Shown one piece after another: positions 1 to 9,031 of a stretch of 64,000 bases of DNA. A program made the position numbers and the translations under genes. The notes under the pieces were generated by a model that did no database searches, was not told the DNA's origin, and saw only the letters and a program-made list of their open reading frames with translations. The stretch is from an uncultured Aquimarina sp. Lineage in GTDB: Bacteria; Bacteroidota; Bacteroidia; Flavobacteriales; Flavobacteriaceae. Within the stretch, counting starts at the first letter, position 1, and the number at the start of each line of letters is the position of its first letter. The DNA is taken from positions 1 to 64,000 of the forward strand of contig CANLMN010000013.1 in assembly GCA_947492105.1 (NCBI GenBank). Reading direction: 5' to 3'.

Positions 1-732
1 GTAAACTTCTTTTTTGTAGCTACCTTGGACCTACTTTCTTTGATAAGCCATTGTATGGTACGCACCGTAATGGGTTGCGGAATCCCCTCTTTGGTCACCT
101 GACTATTAAACAAGTAATGTATCGGATGTTCTGTTTCTAGATACGATTTTAGACCTCTAATTAAATGGACACTCAAAGGCACATAACGGTCTGTTTTGCC
201 TTTTTGCTTTTTTACAAATACGGTTTTACGTTCAAAATCCACATCAGATTGCAACAAATTACAGAGTTCATAACTGCGAAGCCCACAACCATACAACATG
301 GCTAACATCAAGCGATGTCTCAGGTACTTTGGAGCATTTAATAATTCTCGAGTTTCTTGGGCATTAAGTACAATGGGAAGATCCTTTTGTCTTTGTATTT
401 GAGGAAGTGAAACACGCTTTTGTGGCATTTCCATCACCTTATAAGCAGCACGAAGCCCAAAAATGGTGTGCTTAAAAAAACTTTCTGATGGCGTTTTGTG
501 TAAGTGTTGACAGTGGAATAAATAATCGTTTATAGCGGCTATTTCCAGAACCTCAGGACTCACTTTATAATGAAGAGCCAAATGTGATAAACATCGTAAG
601 TAATTGGTAAGCGTACTTTTTGATTTACCATTTATAGAAAAACTCTTAGTCAGTTTGTCTACTAATACACGGAATGCTGGAACAGCTTCTAATGCCGTTT
701 CTAAAATCGTCTTACTTTTTTTTTTGATACAT
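1..732 (-). CDS. Tyrosine recombinase/integrase (3' end outside window, 5' end frameshifted?)
   Basis: The minus strand is open from about 758 to the left edge. It shows an N-terminal SAM-like DNA-binding domain (SKSTLTNYLRCLSHLALHY) and the start of the catalytic domain with box I arginine in MLAMLYGCGLRSYEL and the beta-hairpin lysine in KKQKGKTDRYVPLS. The box II HxLRH motif and the tyrosine lie beyond the edge. The stretch between the lysine hairpin and the expected HxLRH is short, so the extra helix that marks canonical integron integrases (IntI) is not evident. It resembles XerC/D-type and IS91-associated integrases. No ATG is in frame: the only good ATG (732-730) is one base out of register across a run of ten A (minus strand; plus 716-725), so the gene is disrupted, phase-variable, slippage-dependent or mis-sequenced. 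It is divergent from the cassette array, as an integron integrase would be. Confidence 0.8.
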
Positions 733-813
733 AATTTATAGCGTTTATGAGTATATCCCTAAAATTAAGCTATTTTTAAACAGTAACTAAAAGCTTCCGA
801 GGGACGAGGATTA

Positions 814-1001
814 GTTCAACAAGGGCTATAATTAATACGGGTTTTGATGCTTAACCCAAAGTTTTGGTATATTTACTAAGTCCGCCAAATCTTTTGATTT
901 GGCTTTAATAAAGAAAAGATAAAACAAAATAAAAAAATTTGGCTAAGTGATTAATCGGAAATTCATTACTTTTAATTCCCGTACTAACCATAGCCGAGAC
1001 G
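814..1001 (+). other. attC-like recombination site, type A, copy 1
   Basis: The site begins with an inverse-core-like GTTCAAC (814-820) and ends at the G of GTTACCT (1001). The two ends pair as an imperfect stem: GGCTATAATTAATACGGG on the left against the complement of CCCGTACTAACCATAGCC on the right. Inside is a perfect small hairpin, GCCAAATC-TTTT-GATTTGGC (about 883-902). The interior is clearly homologous to the site at 5016-5206. It lies between the divergent recombinase and the first cassette gene, so it is either the attC of a lost cassette or a primary site. At about 190 bp it is longer than most described attC sites. Confidence 0.65.
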
Positions 1002-1050
1002 TTACCTGCAAGCTAAAAACTCTGCTTTAATTAATAATCAAATACAAGAA

Positions 1051-3702
1051 ATGGAAAATATAGGAGCTAAATTTTTGAGAGCAGATTTACATATACATTC
1101 ATTCGGTGAATTTGGTTCGTTTGATGTAAGTGATACAACAATGACTCCTATAGCAATTGTTGACACAGCAATTGAAAAGAAATTAAGTATTATTAGTATT
1201 ACTGACCACAATGAAATTCAAAATTCACATACAGCAATTGAATATGCAAAAGGGAAAGATATTCTTGTTTTACCTGGAGTTGAAATAAGCACTACACAAG
1301 GACATTTATTAGTATACTTCGAGACTTATAAAAATTTAAGAGATTTTTTTGGTAATCTTACTATAAACCCTGAAAAGACAATTTGTAATCAAGGTATTGT
1401 AGAATGTTTAAATTTCGCTAAAACTTATGGAGGATTTGGAGTTCTAGCTCATATAGAATTATCCTCAGGTTTTGAACAAACAATAGGTAGATTTGGACCT
1501 CCTATTGAAGAAATCTTTAAACAAGAAAATTTATTGGGGCTTGAAATCAGTTCAAAAGCAAGTGTAAACTTCTACACTCCATTAGATGAAAGTTCAGATA
1601 GAAAAAGATTATTAAAACTAAGAAGAGAATATTTAGGTTTTGATGACAATTATAATCTCCCAAAATTAATGTCTTCTGATTCACATTCTTTAACTAGATT
1701 AGGAACAAATGCGGAGGGAGAAACTAAATTAACAAGATTTAAAGTAGACGATTTAAATTTTCATTCAATAAAAATTGCATTACTGACACACGAATCCAGA
1801 GTAAGGTTAGAAAACCAAGTCCCAGAAATGCGCCCAATAATTCAAAGCATTTCCATCGAAGGTGGTCTTTTAGACAATGTGAACATAAAATTAAGTAACA
1901 ATCTAACTTGTATTATTGGTAGTCGAGGAGCTGGAAAATCAACATTATTAGAAACAATCAGAGAAACGTCAGGAAATAAATCTAAATCGACAGTTGTTGA
2001 TTCTGATGTTTGGCCTCAAAAAATAAAATTAAAATATATTGATGAGGCAAACCAAATAATAGATTTTACAAGAGAAAAAAATAGTGAGCTACAGAATATT
2101 ACTGACCCTATAAATGGAATATCAAAAGTCGATATCGAAACTTACGGACAAGGTGAAACGGCAGAAACTATTCAGCATAGTGACGAAAACCCAAAAGTTC
2201 TAATCGATTTTTTAGATGGTTTTTTGAAACTTGGAACTAAAAATATTGAAGATAAAGAGATAATTTCCTTGTTACTAGAAAATCAAAGTGAGTCAAAAAA
2301 ATTAAGAATTGGATTATTAGGTTTTAAAGAAACTGAGAAAGCTTTAAAAAACGAACAAAAAAAATTAGAAAATTTACAAAAAGAAAAAGCAGGTGATTTA
2401 GTTAAATTTCAAAATGCTTTAATAAAAGAACGCGGAATAAGAAGCGAGCTAATAAAAAATTTGGGGGTTCTGATAAAAAATTATCAAGAAATTTTAAGTG
2501 ATGATGATACATTTACAAACTTTGAAGCATTAGAGGACAATGAAATACTCGTAGGAAAAGACTATTTTAAAAAAGTCAAAGAAATTGTATCCGATTTTTC
2601 TAAAGTAGTAAAGTTAAAATCTGATGAATTAAATAGTGAACTATCAAATAAAATAACAGAACTCAAAGAGCAACTTAATAACTGGAAAGAAAAGGAAAAA
2701 TCAATCCAAGATAAAATAGATGTTAAAAAAATTGAACTAGAAAAACAAGGTATTCCTTTTGATTTAGGTAAAATCAATCAGATTTCTAAAGATATTGTAG
2801 ATTATCAAAAATTAATAGCTAAACTAAATTTAGACAAAAAGAAATTAAAAGAGCTAGCTACTGAAAGAGGTGAACTTTTAACAAAACGTGAGTCTATAAA
2901 AAATGATATTTATGCAGAAAGAAATAAATTTGCCAAAAAAGCAAATTCTGATTTAAAAAATACAATAGACGGTTTTTTTATTTCTATTAAATATAAAAAA
3001 GGTAAATTTTCTCCAAGCTTTGAAACCTTAATTAGGTCTAAAATGGATTGGAGAAATTTGAAAAAGTCTAAATTAATATCTGAAAACTTATCTCCTTTTG
3101 AATTCGTAAATGCTTGTAAAAACAATAATACGAGCGTGTTTACCAATATTCGAGATAATGATAATAATCAAATTATTTTTGAACCTGAAGCTAAAAATAT
3201 TATTGCCAAGACCTTAGAGGATAATAATTTTGAAGATTATGAATCCCTATCTTATGATGATTTCCCTTCAATAACTGTTACAAAGTCTGTAAAAGAAGAA
3301 AATGGAGATATTAAGTACTATAGCAAACCTATCTCTCAATTATCTTTAGGTCAACAACATTCTGTCCTCCTTGGTATTTTAATGCTTTCAGACAGCAATA
3401 AACCTTTAATAATTGACCAACCAGAAGACAATCTTGATAGTGAATTTATTTATAAAACTATCGTTAAAAATTTAAGAAAAATAAAAGAACAACGACAGGT
3501 AATCATAGTCACACATAATGCAAATATTGCTGTGTTAGGAGATGCTGAATTAATAATTCCATTAAAGAGTACAAGTATTAAATCGCACGTTTTAAACTCT
3601 GGCTCAATAGACCGATTAGAAACTAGAGATATTTGTTGTGAAATATTAGAAGGTGGTAAAAGAGCTTTCCTTCAAAGACAGGATATTTATGGTATAAAAT
3701 AA
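1051..3702 (+). CDS. PHP-domain/AAA ATPase fusion, TrlF-like, probable defence protein
   Basis: 883 aa. The N-terminus is a PHP phosphoesterase-like domain with metal-binding motifs LRADLHIHS, ITDHNE, PGVEIS, AHIE and SSDSHS within about residues 8-225. The rest is an SMC/RecF-like ATPase: Walker A GSRGAGKST near residue 290, a long coiled-coil of Lys/Glu-rich sequence (about 420-640), then signature SLGQQHS, Walker B LIIDQPEDNLD and a THN switch near the end. The layout matches the family annotated as TrlF-type PHP-ATPases; a role in nucleic-acid-targeted defence is inferred from architecture and company, not shown. It is the only gene of the first cassette, which starts at GTTACCTGC (1001) and ends GCAGGTAATAAC (3708-3719). 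The giant attC at 3716 follows 13 bp after its stop. All key PHP and ATPase motifs look intact. Confidence 0.8.
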   Translation: MENIGAKFLRADLHIHSFGEFGSFDVSDTTMTPIAIVDTAIEKKLSIISITDHNEIQNSHTAIEYAKGKDILVLPGVEISTTQGHLLVYFETYKNLRDFFGNLTINPEKTICNQGIVECLNFAKTYGGFGVLAHIELSSGFEQTIGRFGPPIEEIFKQENLLGLEISSKASVNFYTPLDESSDRKRLLKLRREYLGFDDNYNLPKLMSSDSHSLTRLGTNAEGETKLTRFKVDDLNFHSIKIALLTHESRVRLENQVPEMRPIIQSISIEGGLLDNVNIKLSNNLTCIIGSRGAGKSTLLETIRETSGNKSKSTVVDSDVWPQKIKLKYIDEANQIIDFTREKNSELQNITDPINGISKVDIETYGQGETAETIQHSDENPKVLIDFLDGFLKLGTKNIEDKEIISLLLENQSESKKLRIGLLGFKETEKALKNEQKKLENLQKEKAGDLVKFQNALIKERGIRSELIKNLGVLIKNYQEILSDDDTFTNFEALEDNEILVGKDYFKKVKEIVSDFSKVVKLKSDELNSELSNKITELKEQLNNWKEKEKSIQDKIDVKKIELEKQGIPFDLGKINQISKDIVDYQKLIAKLNLDKKKLKELATERGELLTKRESIKNDIYAERNKFAKKANSDLKNTIDGFFISIKYKKGKFSPSFETLIRSKMDWRNLKKSKLISENLSPFEFVNACKNNNTSVFTNIRDNDNNQIIFEPEAKNIIAKTLEDNNFEDYESLSYDDFPSITVTKSVKEENGDIKYYSKPISQLSLGQQHSVLLGILMLSDSNKPLIIDQPEDNLDSEFIYKTIVKNLRKIKEQRQVIIVTHNANIAVLGDAELIIPLKSTSIKSHVLNSGSIDRLETRDICCEILEGGKRAFLQRQDIYGIK

Positions 3703-3715
3703 AGCCAGCAGGTAA

Positions 3716-4322
3716 TAACTAGGCATATGGCGTGCCGATAGGCCAACGCTATATGCCTGTTGACTGATCCGCCACTTGCATAAGGGGGAAAACGATTTTG
3801 GCGATGATTTTTTTGGGGTTAAAAATAGCGTCCTGCTATTGGGTTAGCAGTGTTTTTGGTGTTAAAAACTATATTCTTAGGGATTTATAGTGGTTAAACC
3901 CCTAATATTATGCCATTTATTGCTAATTATTTCAGTTGAGCCCATAGTGATCCTGTATGGGCAATAGGAGCTGTTTTTTGGTCTTTTGGGAGGCCTTTGG
4001 TTTTTTGTATTTCTGGTCGTAGGGTGTCACGGCTACTACACAATGATCCAAAACCCATCAATTAGCAGATCTCCATTGAGGTATTATTGTACCTGTAGTC
4101 GTTTATAAGCGTTTACAAACATTTACAAATGATTTTGACTAATCTATAATTATGGGTGTATCCAGAGTCTGATAATTCATCTCATGACATGCTCTATATA
4201 TCTATAAAAATCTGATTAAATATCATTTAAAGAACATACAAGGCTTTGTTTTTGATTGAAATCTGTTAGATTTGTGAATTATATAATGGAAATATAGTTA
4301 CCATGGTAACTATATTCCTACG
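3716..4322 (+). repeat. Giant attC-like site (type B), full copy 1
   Basis: 607 bp of non-coding sequence, nearly identical to 6813-7418 and 11789-12396. The left end TAACTAGGCATATGG is complementary to the right end CTATATTCCTACGTTA, the same AAC...GTT logic as the shorter sites. A hairpin (3722-3757) opens the element. Several smaller hairpins follow, including AATAGC/GCTATT and GCCCATA/TATGGGC. A promoter sits near the right end, followed by a perfect 22-bp palindrome (4293-4314). The next cassette begins at GTTAGGC. No conserved reading frame was found. It could also be viewed as a non-autonomous element inserted at cassette joints. Confidence 0.75.
4245..4274 (+). promoter_or_regulatory. 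Promoter inside giant attC copy 1, reading into next cassette
   Basis: A -33 TTTG (4245-4248) is followed after 18 bp by the -7 motif TAGATTTG (4267-4274), the Bacteroidota housekeeping consensus TTTG-N18/20-TAnnTTTG. Start is expected near 4281, so the palindrome at 4293-4314 would form a hairpin in the 5' leader of the 4347 gene. The arrangement is conserved in all three full copies. Confidence 0.65.
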
Positions 4323-4346
4323 TTAGGCATAATAATTTAGACTCAA

Positions 4347-5009
4347 ATGAAAATATTAGTAATACTATTAAGTTTAGTTGTTATAGGCTTAGTAATCTAT
4401 TTCAATCGAAATAAAAAAAATATCGAATCAATTCAGGACAAAAGGATTGAAATTACGGAAGATGTAGAATGGGATGAATTAGAAAAAATAATATCTGATT
4501 TTGATACTGATTTAATAACTGGAAAACAAAATATTACTGATTTTATAAACAATAATTATTCCAATTTTAATTCAGATTTTCTTTCAAAAATTGACCTAAA
4601 CAATATCAAAACCGAATTTAACAATTATTTGACCAATGTAGTTTTGAAAAAACCGATTGGAGATAAAATTAAATCACTGAATTTCGGACTATTCGAATCG
4701 GATTCTGATAATATTTTATGCTATGTTTCAGGTAGTAATCTAAATCCAAAAGATGACGTTGATTGGGCTACGACTCAAGAGTATTTCCCTAAACTATATT
4801 TAGAGTTATCTGAATTTAAAATTATAAACAAAGAATTGAAAAAATATAAAGGAAATATCTCTGACATTGAACAATTAATTATAAACGGATTTATGAATTT
4901 AGTAATTGCTAACTCAATAATGGAAATTGACAATGTTACTAATAATAAAAATCTCAATTTGGGTTCAGGATATGATTCTGGAGATATTTTCATAATCCGA
5001 GAGAATTAA
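4347..5009 (+). CDS. Cassette protein with N-terminal membrane anchor, unknown function
   Basis: 220 aa. One hydrophobic segment at residues 2-19 (ILVILLSLVVIGLVIYF) is followed by positive charges (RNKKN), so the protein is probably anchored with the remainder in the cytoplasm, although an uncleaved signal anchor of the other orientation cannot be excluded. The soluble part is acidic and Asn-rich with no family I recognise. It is the sole gene of the cassette from GTTAGGC (4322) to GCCTAAC (5016-5022), a perfect match of start and inverse core. The ATG lies 24 bp inside the cassette and about 66 bp after the predicted start of transcription of the preceding giant attC. Base composition is like its cassette neighbours. 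Confidence 0.75.
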   Translation: MKILVILLSLVVIGLVIYFNRNKKNIESIQDKRIEITEDVEWDELEKIISDFDTDLITGKQNITDFINNNYSNFNSDFLSKIDLNNIKTEFNNYLTNVVLKKPIGDKIKSLNFGLFESDSDNILCYVSGSNLNPKDDVDWATTQEYFPKLYLELSEFKIINKELKKYKGNISDIEQLIINGFMNLVIANSIMEIDNVTNNKNLNLGSGYDSGDIFIIREN

Positions 5010-5015
5010 AACTAT

Positions 5016-5206
5016 GCCTAACACGGTGTATAAAACATAGCTAATATGTGCTAAATCGAAAGGTTTGTGTATATTTAGAAAGTCCGCCAAGTTTTTAATT
5101 TGGCTTTTAAAATGAGAAAAATTAAAACCAAAATATAAAAATTCGGCTCTGTGTTAATCCGAAAAGTTAGTGTTTTTTTACACGCTACGTTTCATACACA
5201 AGTCCG
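5016..5206 (+). other. attC-like recombination site, type A, copy 2
   Basis: The site starts with GCCTAAC, fitting the inverse-core consensus RYYYAAC exactly, and ends at the G of GTTGCCC (5206). The arms pair: AAC-ACGG-TGTATAAAACATAGC on the left against GCTACGTTTCATACA-CAAGT-CCGTT on the right. The interior (AAGTCCGCCAA ... TTTGGC ...) is homologous to 814-1001. It separates the membrane-anchored gene from the Kiwa pair. This is the clearest integron-type site in the window. Confidence 0.75.
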
Positions 5207-5252
5207 TTGCCCACAATTTAAAAAAACATCGATAAAAAATTAAAAATTAGAA

Positions 5253-5828
5253 ATGTATAGAAAAATCGGCTTATTCTTTTTATCACTTTGGTTGTTCTTT
5301 ATATTGACAATCATTATCACAGCCGATGTTCCAATATGCTTTTCCAAGCAATGTGAATTTATTGGGTTTGGAACCCTTTTGTCAAATAATGTCATTCCTT
5401 TAATATGTGTTTTTTGCCTTTTAATTGGTACTTACTCATATTTTGATTTCTCTTTCAAATTAAAAGATGCAACACAAATTCCATTCAAAATAAGTAAAAT
5501 TGAAAATATAGATTATGAACATCTTACATTTTTAACAACTTATATTGTCCCATTAGTTTGTTTCAATTTTGTTGATACAAGATATCAGTTGGTTCTTATA
5601 ATATTATTAGTTGTCATTGGTGTAATCTATATTAGAACAGATTTATTCTACGCAAATCCGACACTTGCACTTTTAAACTATAGAATTTATCGAGTTGATG
5701 GAGAATTTAAGGATGGTATTAGAGAAAATATCGTTTTAATAAGTCGTAATACATTAGAAGTAAACCAACGAGTGGATTATATAAAACTTGATAATCGTAT
5801 CTACTACGCCAAACCAAAAAGCATATGA
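5253..5828 (+). CDS. kwaA: Kiwa anti-phage protein KwaA (membrane subunit)
   Basis: 191 aa with four membrane segments at about residues 5-25, 47-66, 90-108 and 110-129, then a soluble tail containing TDLFYANPTLALLNYRIYRV. Size, four-helix topology and a tail of this type fit KwaA, the membrane component of the two-gene Kiwa phage-defence system. Its stop overlaps the next start (ATGA, 5825-5828), so the two are translated together. The pair forms one cassette: start GTTGCCCACA (5206), end TGTGGGCAATAAC (6804-6816). The identification rests on the combination with a DUF4868-type partner; as a single protein it would be a generic small membrane protein. Confidence 0.75.
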   Translation: MYRKIGLFFLSLWLFFILTIIITADVPICFSKQCEFIGFGTLLSNNVIPLICVFCLLIGTYSYFDFSFKLKDATQIPFKISKIENIDYEHLTFLTTYIVPLVCFNFVDTRYQLVLIILLVVIGVIYIRTDLFYANPTLALLNYRIYRVDGEFKDGIRENIVLISRNTLEVNQRVDYIKLDNRIYYAKPKSI

Positions 5829-6799
5829 CAAGACAAGAATTGATTGATGGTCTAAATTTAGTTATTGACCAAGGAGATGATTTATCAACCGTTGTTTACG
5901 CGGTATTAAAAGATACTGGAGAGATTAAATTGTTGAATATTGTAAATACAGAGATTGAGCATATTCAAACAATGTTTTTGAATAGTATAAATTCATCTAT
6001 AATAAACGTTGAAGGACAGACTATAGTATCAGTTTCGGAAGCAGACGATAGAGCCAACACAGTATTTGAGTATGATTTGGACTTGCCAGATAGTCTTGAC
6101 TATTTAAACACACAACTAAACGATGCGCTTCCAACATTTTCATTTCAAGATGACGATTTGGCAAATATAGAAACGTTGCTTATCGAAATTGGAACGGAAG
6201 AACATCAATTAACAATTTTAAAACAGCTTTCACCAGTAGAGGTTTTTGGTAGAGGTGGCTATATGCTTTGGAAAGCAAACCAAAGATTAGAAAAATTTGA
6301 GGACAAAGTTCTAAGATTTACACCAAAATTTAATGCTGTAAAAGTTGATGACACTTTCGTTTTTACAGACTTAAAAATATTAGAAAGAAATCACGGATTC
6401 CACGAAGTAATTGTTAGAGAAGCAACTACCAGTATTCAATTGATAGCTGATTTAAACTTATTAGATACTACTGACGGATTAACAGCATTATTGTCAAATG
6501 TTAGTTTTGCCCGAAAAGTATTGAAAATAAGGAATTCACCAGTAATTAGAAACAATGTTCCAAACAATGTTATTATTGAGTTTACAAGAACTCATCCTGC
6601 CTTAATTAGGAAAATGAAATATAACGAAGATGGAACACAAATAATACTTGAAACTAAATTATCAAAAGAGCTATTTATTAAAATGTTAGACGATGCGTAT
6701 TTAACATCTCAACTGACACAACAATTTTATGAAAGTAAAGCAAAGGACGCAGTTGAATTAGAAGCTGAAAATGTAGATGAAAATAACGTAGCGGAATAA
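5825..6799 (+). CDS. kwaB: Kiwa anti-phage protein KwaB (DUF4868)
   Basis: 324 aa, close to the usual length of KwaB. The middle and C-terminal part (about residues 135-300), including VEVFGRGGYMLWKANQRLEKF and FEYDLDL upstream, fits the DUF4868 domain found in KwaB. No signal peptide or membrane segment is present, so it should be cytosolic. In the family, KwaA and KwaB form a membrane-bound complex in which KwaB binds DNA and blocks phage replication and late transcription. The start overlaps the kwaA stop by 4 bp. The gene ends 13 bp before the next giant attC-like site. No missing residues or frame breaks were seen. Confidence 0.8.
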   Translation: MTRQELIDGLNLVIDQGDDLSTVVYAVLKDTGEIKLLNIVNTEIEHIQTMFLNSINSSIINVEGQTIVSVSEADDRANTVFEYDLDLPDSLDYLNTQLNDALPTFSFQDDDLANIETLLIEIGTEEHQLTILKQLSPVEVFGRGGYMLWKANQRLEKFEDKVLRFTPKFNAVKVDDTFVFTDLKILERNHGFHEVIVREATTSIQLIADLNLLDTTDGLTALLSNVSFARKVLKIRNSPVIRNNVPNNVIIEFTRTHPALIRKMKYNEDGTQIILETKLSKELFIKMLDDAYLTSQLTQQFYESKAKDAVELEAENVDENNVAE

Positions 6800-6812
6800 A
6801 AACTGTGGGCAA

Positions 6813-7418
6813 TAACTAGGCATATGGCGTGCCGATAGGCAAACGCTATATGCCTGTTGACTGATCCGCCACTTGCATAAGGGGGAAAACGATTTTGGCG
6901 ATGCTATTTTGGGGGTTAAAAATAGCGTCCTGCTATTGGAGTAGCAGTGTTTTTGGTGTTAAAAACTATATTCTTAGGGATTTATAGTGATTAAACCCCT
7001 AATATTATGCCATTTATTGCTAATTATTTCAGTTGAGCCCATAGTGATCCTGTATGGGCAATAGGAGCTGTTTTTGGTCTTTTAGGAGACCTTTGGTTTT
7101 TTGTATTTCTGGTCGTAGGGTGTCACGGCTACTATACAATGACACAAAACCCATCAATTAGCAGATCTCCATTAAGGTATTATTGTACCTGTAGTCGTTT
7201 ATAAGTGTTTACAAACATTTACAAATGATTTTGGGTAATCCATAATTATGGGTGTATCCAGAGTCTGATAGTTCATCTCGCGACATGCTCTATATATCTA
7301 TAAAAATCTGATTAAATATCATTTAAAGAACATACAAGACTTTGTTTTTGATTGAAATCTGATAGATTTGTGAATTATATAATGGAAATATAGTTACCAT
7401 GGTAACTATATTCCTACG
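6813..7418 (+). repeat. Giant attC-like site (type B), full copy 2
   Basis: 606 bp, differing from copy 1 at only scattered positions. It has the same opening hairpin, internal hairpins, promoter and terminal palindrome (TATAGTTACC and its complement, about 7389-7410). The left TAAC lies directly after TGTGGGCAA, the inverse of the Kiwa cassette start. The right joint is CCTACG|TTACAAAAC. Confidence 0.75.
7341..7370 (+). promoter_or_regulatory. Promoter inside giant attC copy 2
   Basis: TTTG (7341-7344), 18 bp, TAGATTTG (7363-7370). It would drive the toxin-like gene at 7455, with the palindrome in the leader. Confidence 0.65.
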
Positions 7419-7454
7419 TTACAAAACATAAAAACTCACTAAAAACCTAAAAGT

Positions 7455-8480
7455 ATGGTGTCAAATTCTCTATTTAATCTGCAATCTGTTGATAGCGAAC
7501 TTAGGTCAGCTATGAATCTTGCTTTGTTCGATTTTGGAAAACCTCATAGTAGTGTAGATTTCTGGGCAATGACAAGCTTACAAAGAAACATTGAGAGTGC
7601 AGCTAGAAAGATACGTAATAAACATAGCTCTTTTGGTGGAAGTGGATTTGGAATTGATCCTCCAGGAAACAGATTTAGAATAACTTTTGGACTTCAAATC
7701 TTGGTTGGCTATAAAATTAGATTGAGAGGAAATGCTAATATTGGTTATGGAAATCGATGGGGTAATTTCGGGGCAACATCATCACTTCACTTCGCCGCAT
7801 ATAATGGTGGAGTTGGTACTGGTGTTCATAAAAGTAATTTAGTAGTAGATTTGACCGCTGCTGTAAATCTGACAGTTGGAGGTGGACAAGGAACACCTTT
7901 ACAATCTTATTCCTTAAATTACAATTCACCAATACCAACCCTCAATGATTTTCAAAACTCTTTGAGTTATGGACAGTTACTAACGTGGAACTCTGGGATT
8001 AATGAGAATCAATTTTCTTTAGATAGAATCCAACGAGAAGGAATGATTGGGTTTCGATTAGGAGATGTCAATGTAAGCACCAATAATGATACAAGAAGGT
8101 TTTATCTCGGAGGTGGAACAGATATGGGGTGGACAGGTGGAATATCAGCAGCCACTCCTTTTTTTGAAGTTGGGTTTCAAGATTTTTCGGGAGATTATTT
8201 TAGAAAAGGAGAAACAAAAGTTACTAATGATGACAAATTAAGAGAGTATAACAGAAATAATAATATTGATTCTTCCTTAGAATACCATAGACAAACAGCC
8301 TATCAGAAAAACCTAAACAAAGCTTCAACTTACATTCGAATTAACAATAATGGGTATAATGCTACAATAGATTTAATAGGAGATGCTTGGCTACAAAATG
8401 CTATCCATAAAGCTATTAAAGACTTTAAGTTTGAGTATAATCATAAAAACATAGAGATATGGGGTGGAAAAAATTGGTAA
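7455..8480 (+). CDS. Probable polymorphic toxin module, copy 1
   Basis: 341 aa without signal peptide. A short helical start (SLQRNIESAARKIRNKHSSF) of the kind found before C-terminal domains of polymorphic toxins is followed by a long beta-rich, Gly/Asn/Tyr-rich region (about residues 60-250), a variable charged block (about 247-280) and a conserved end (HRQTAYQKNLNKASTYIRIN ... WGGKNW). This resembles the bacterial toxin 23 type, but I am not certain. No Rhs or other delivery region is present, so it is an orphan module or acts on its own. The gene overlaps the following lipoprotein gene by 22 bp. It is almost identical to 12433-13464 except for the variable block. Cassette start GTTACAAAAC (7418); matching end GTTTTGTAA (8992-9000). 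Confidence 0.6.
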   Translation: MVSNSLFNLQSVDSELRSAMNLALFDFGKPHSSVDFWAMTSLQRNIESAARKIRNKHSSFGGSGFGIDPPGNRFRITFGLQILVGYKIRLRGNANIGYGNRWGNFGATSSLHFAAYNGGVGTGVHKSNLVVDLTAAVNLTVGGGQGTPLQSYSLNYNSPIPTLNDFQNSLSYGQLLTWNSGINENQFSLDRIQREGMIGFRLGDVNVSTNNDTRRFYLGGGTDMGWTGGISAATPFFEVGFQDFSGDYFRKGETKVTNDDKLREYNRNNNIDSSLEYHRQTAYQKNLNKASTYIRINNNGYNATIDLIGDAWLQNAIHKAIKDFKFEYNHKNIEIWGGKNW

Positions 8481-8983
8481 TCCTTATTTTAGTTTTTACT
8501 ATGACAAACAGCTGTTGCGTTCCATTCGTACAAAAAAAATTCTATACAACTCAATATGGCAGTTATAGACCTATAAAAAGTAAATTTAAAATAACAAAGG
8601 ATAGTGTAATGTATACATCAAAAGAGAGTTTTATAAAAAATATCTATTTCAGAATTGACTCCATATATATTACAAAGGTTAGAAGCAAGAAAAAAGAATT
8701 AAAAGTCATTAACACCTTTAAAAGACTCTTTTCTGATGGTCAGTTTATAGAGGGTACTACTAATGATATTAAAAACGGGTTAAAAGACTTTAATAATTTA
8801 GAATCGGGTATTGCTGGCTATTATAAAATTGAAAATAACAAAATAATTTTTGAACAATTTATTGTTACTCCTCAAGACTGTGGAAAGTATCGAACATATG
8901 AACTTCAAATATTGGGAGATGATAATATAAAAGGTTATAAAAAAATGACAGTAAAAGGATTAACAGGAACGCCAAACTGGTAA
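8459..8983 (+). CDS. Lipoprotein, likely partner/immunity of the toxin module, copy 1
   Basis: 174 aa. A lipoprotein signal is clear: KK, a hydrophobic stretch VILILVFTM, then the lipobox region TNSCC. The mature part is mixed alpha/beta with TGTPNW at the C-terminus and two later Cys-containing positions (VTPQDCGKY). Start ATG 8459 lies inside the 3' end of the toxin-like gene, which points to coupled translation. Its paralogue at 13443 has the same length but only roughly half the residues match, while the upstream toxin genes are nearly identical. That is the pattern expected of immunity proteins that co-vary with a toxin's specificity region. Immunity is inferred from gene order only. Confidence 0.65.
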   Translation: MGWKKLVILILVFTMTNSCCVPFVQKKFYTTQYGSYRPIKSKFKITKDSVMYTSKESFIKNIYFRIDSIYITKVRSKKKELKVINTFKRLFSDGQFIEGTTNDIKNGLKDFNNLESGIAGYYKIENNKIIFEQFIVTPQDCGKYRTYELQILGDDNIKGYKKMTVKGLTGTPNW

Positions 8984-9031
8984 AAGAAAACGTTTTGTAA
9001 TCGAGTAGCCCGACGCAGTAAAATTTACCAC

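Noticed and set aside
7455-8480. Toxin-like protein as outer-membrane beta-barrel
   Set aside because: Gly/Asn/Tyr-rich strands look barrel-like, but there is no signal peptide and the start region resembles toxin modules; the barrel idea cannot be fully excluded.
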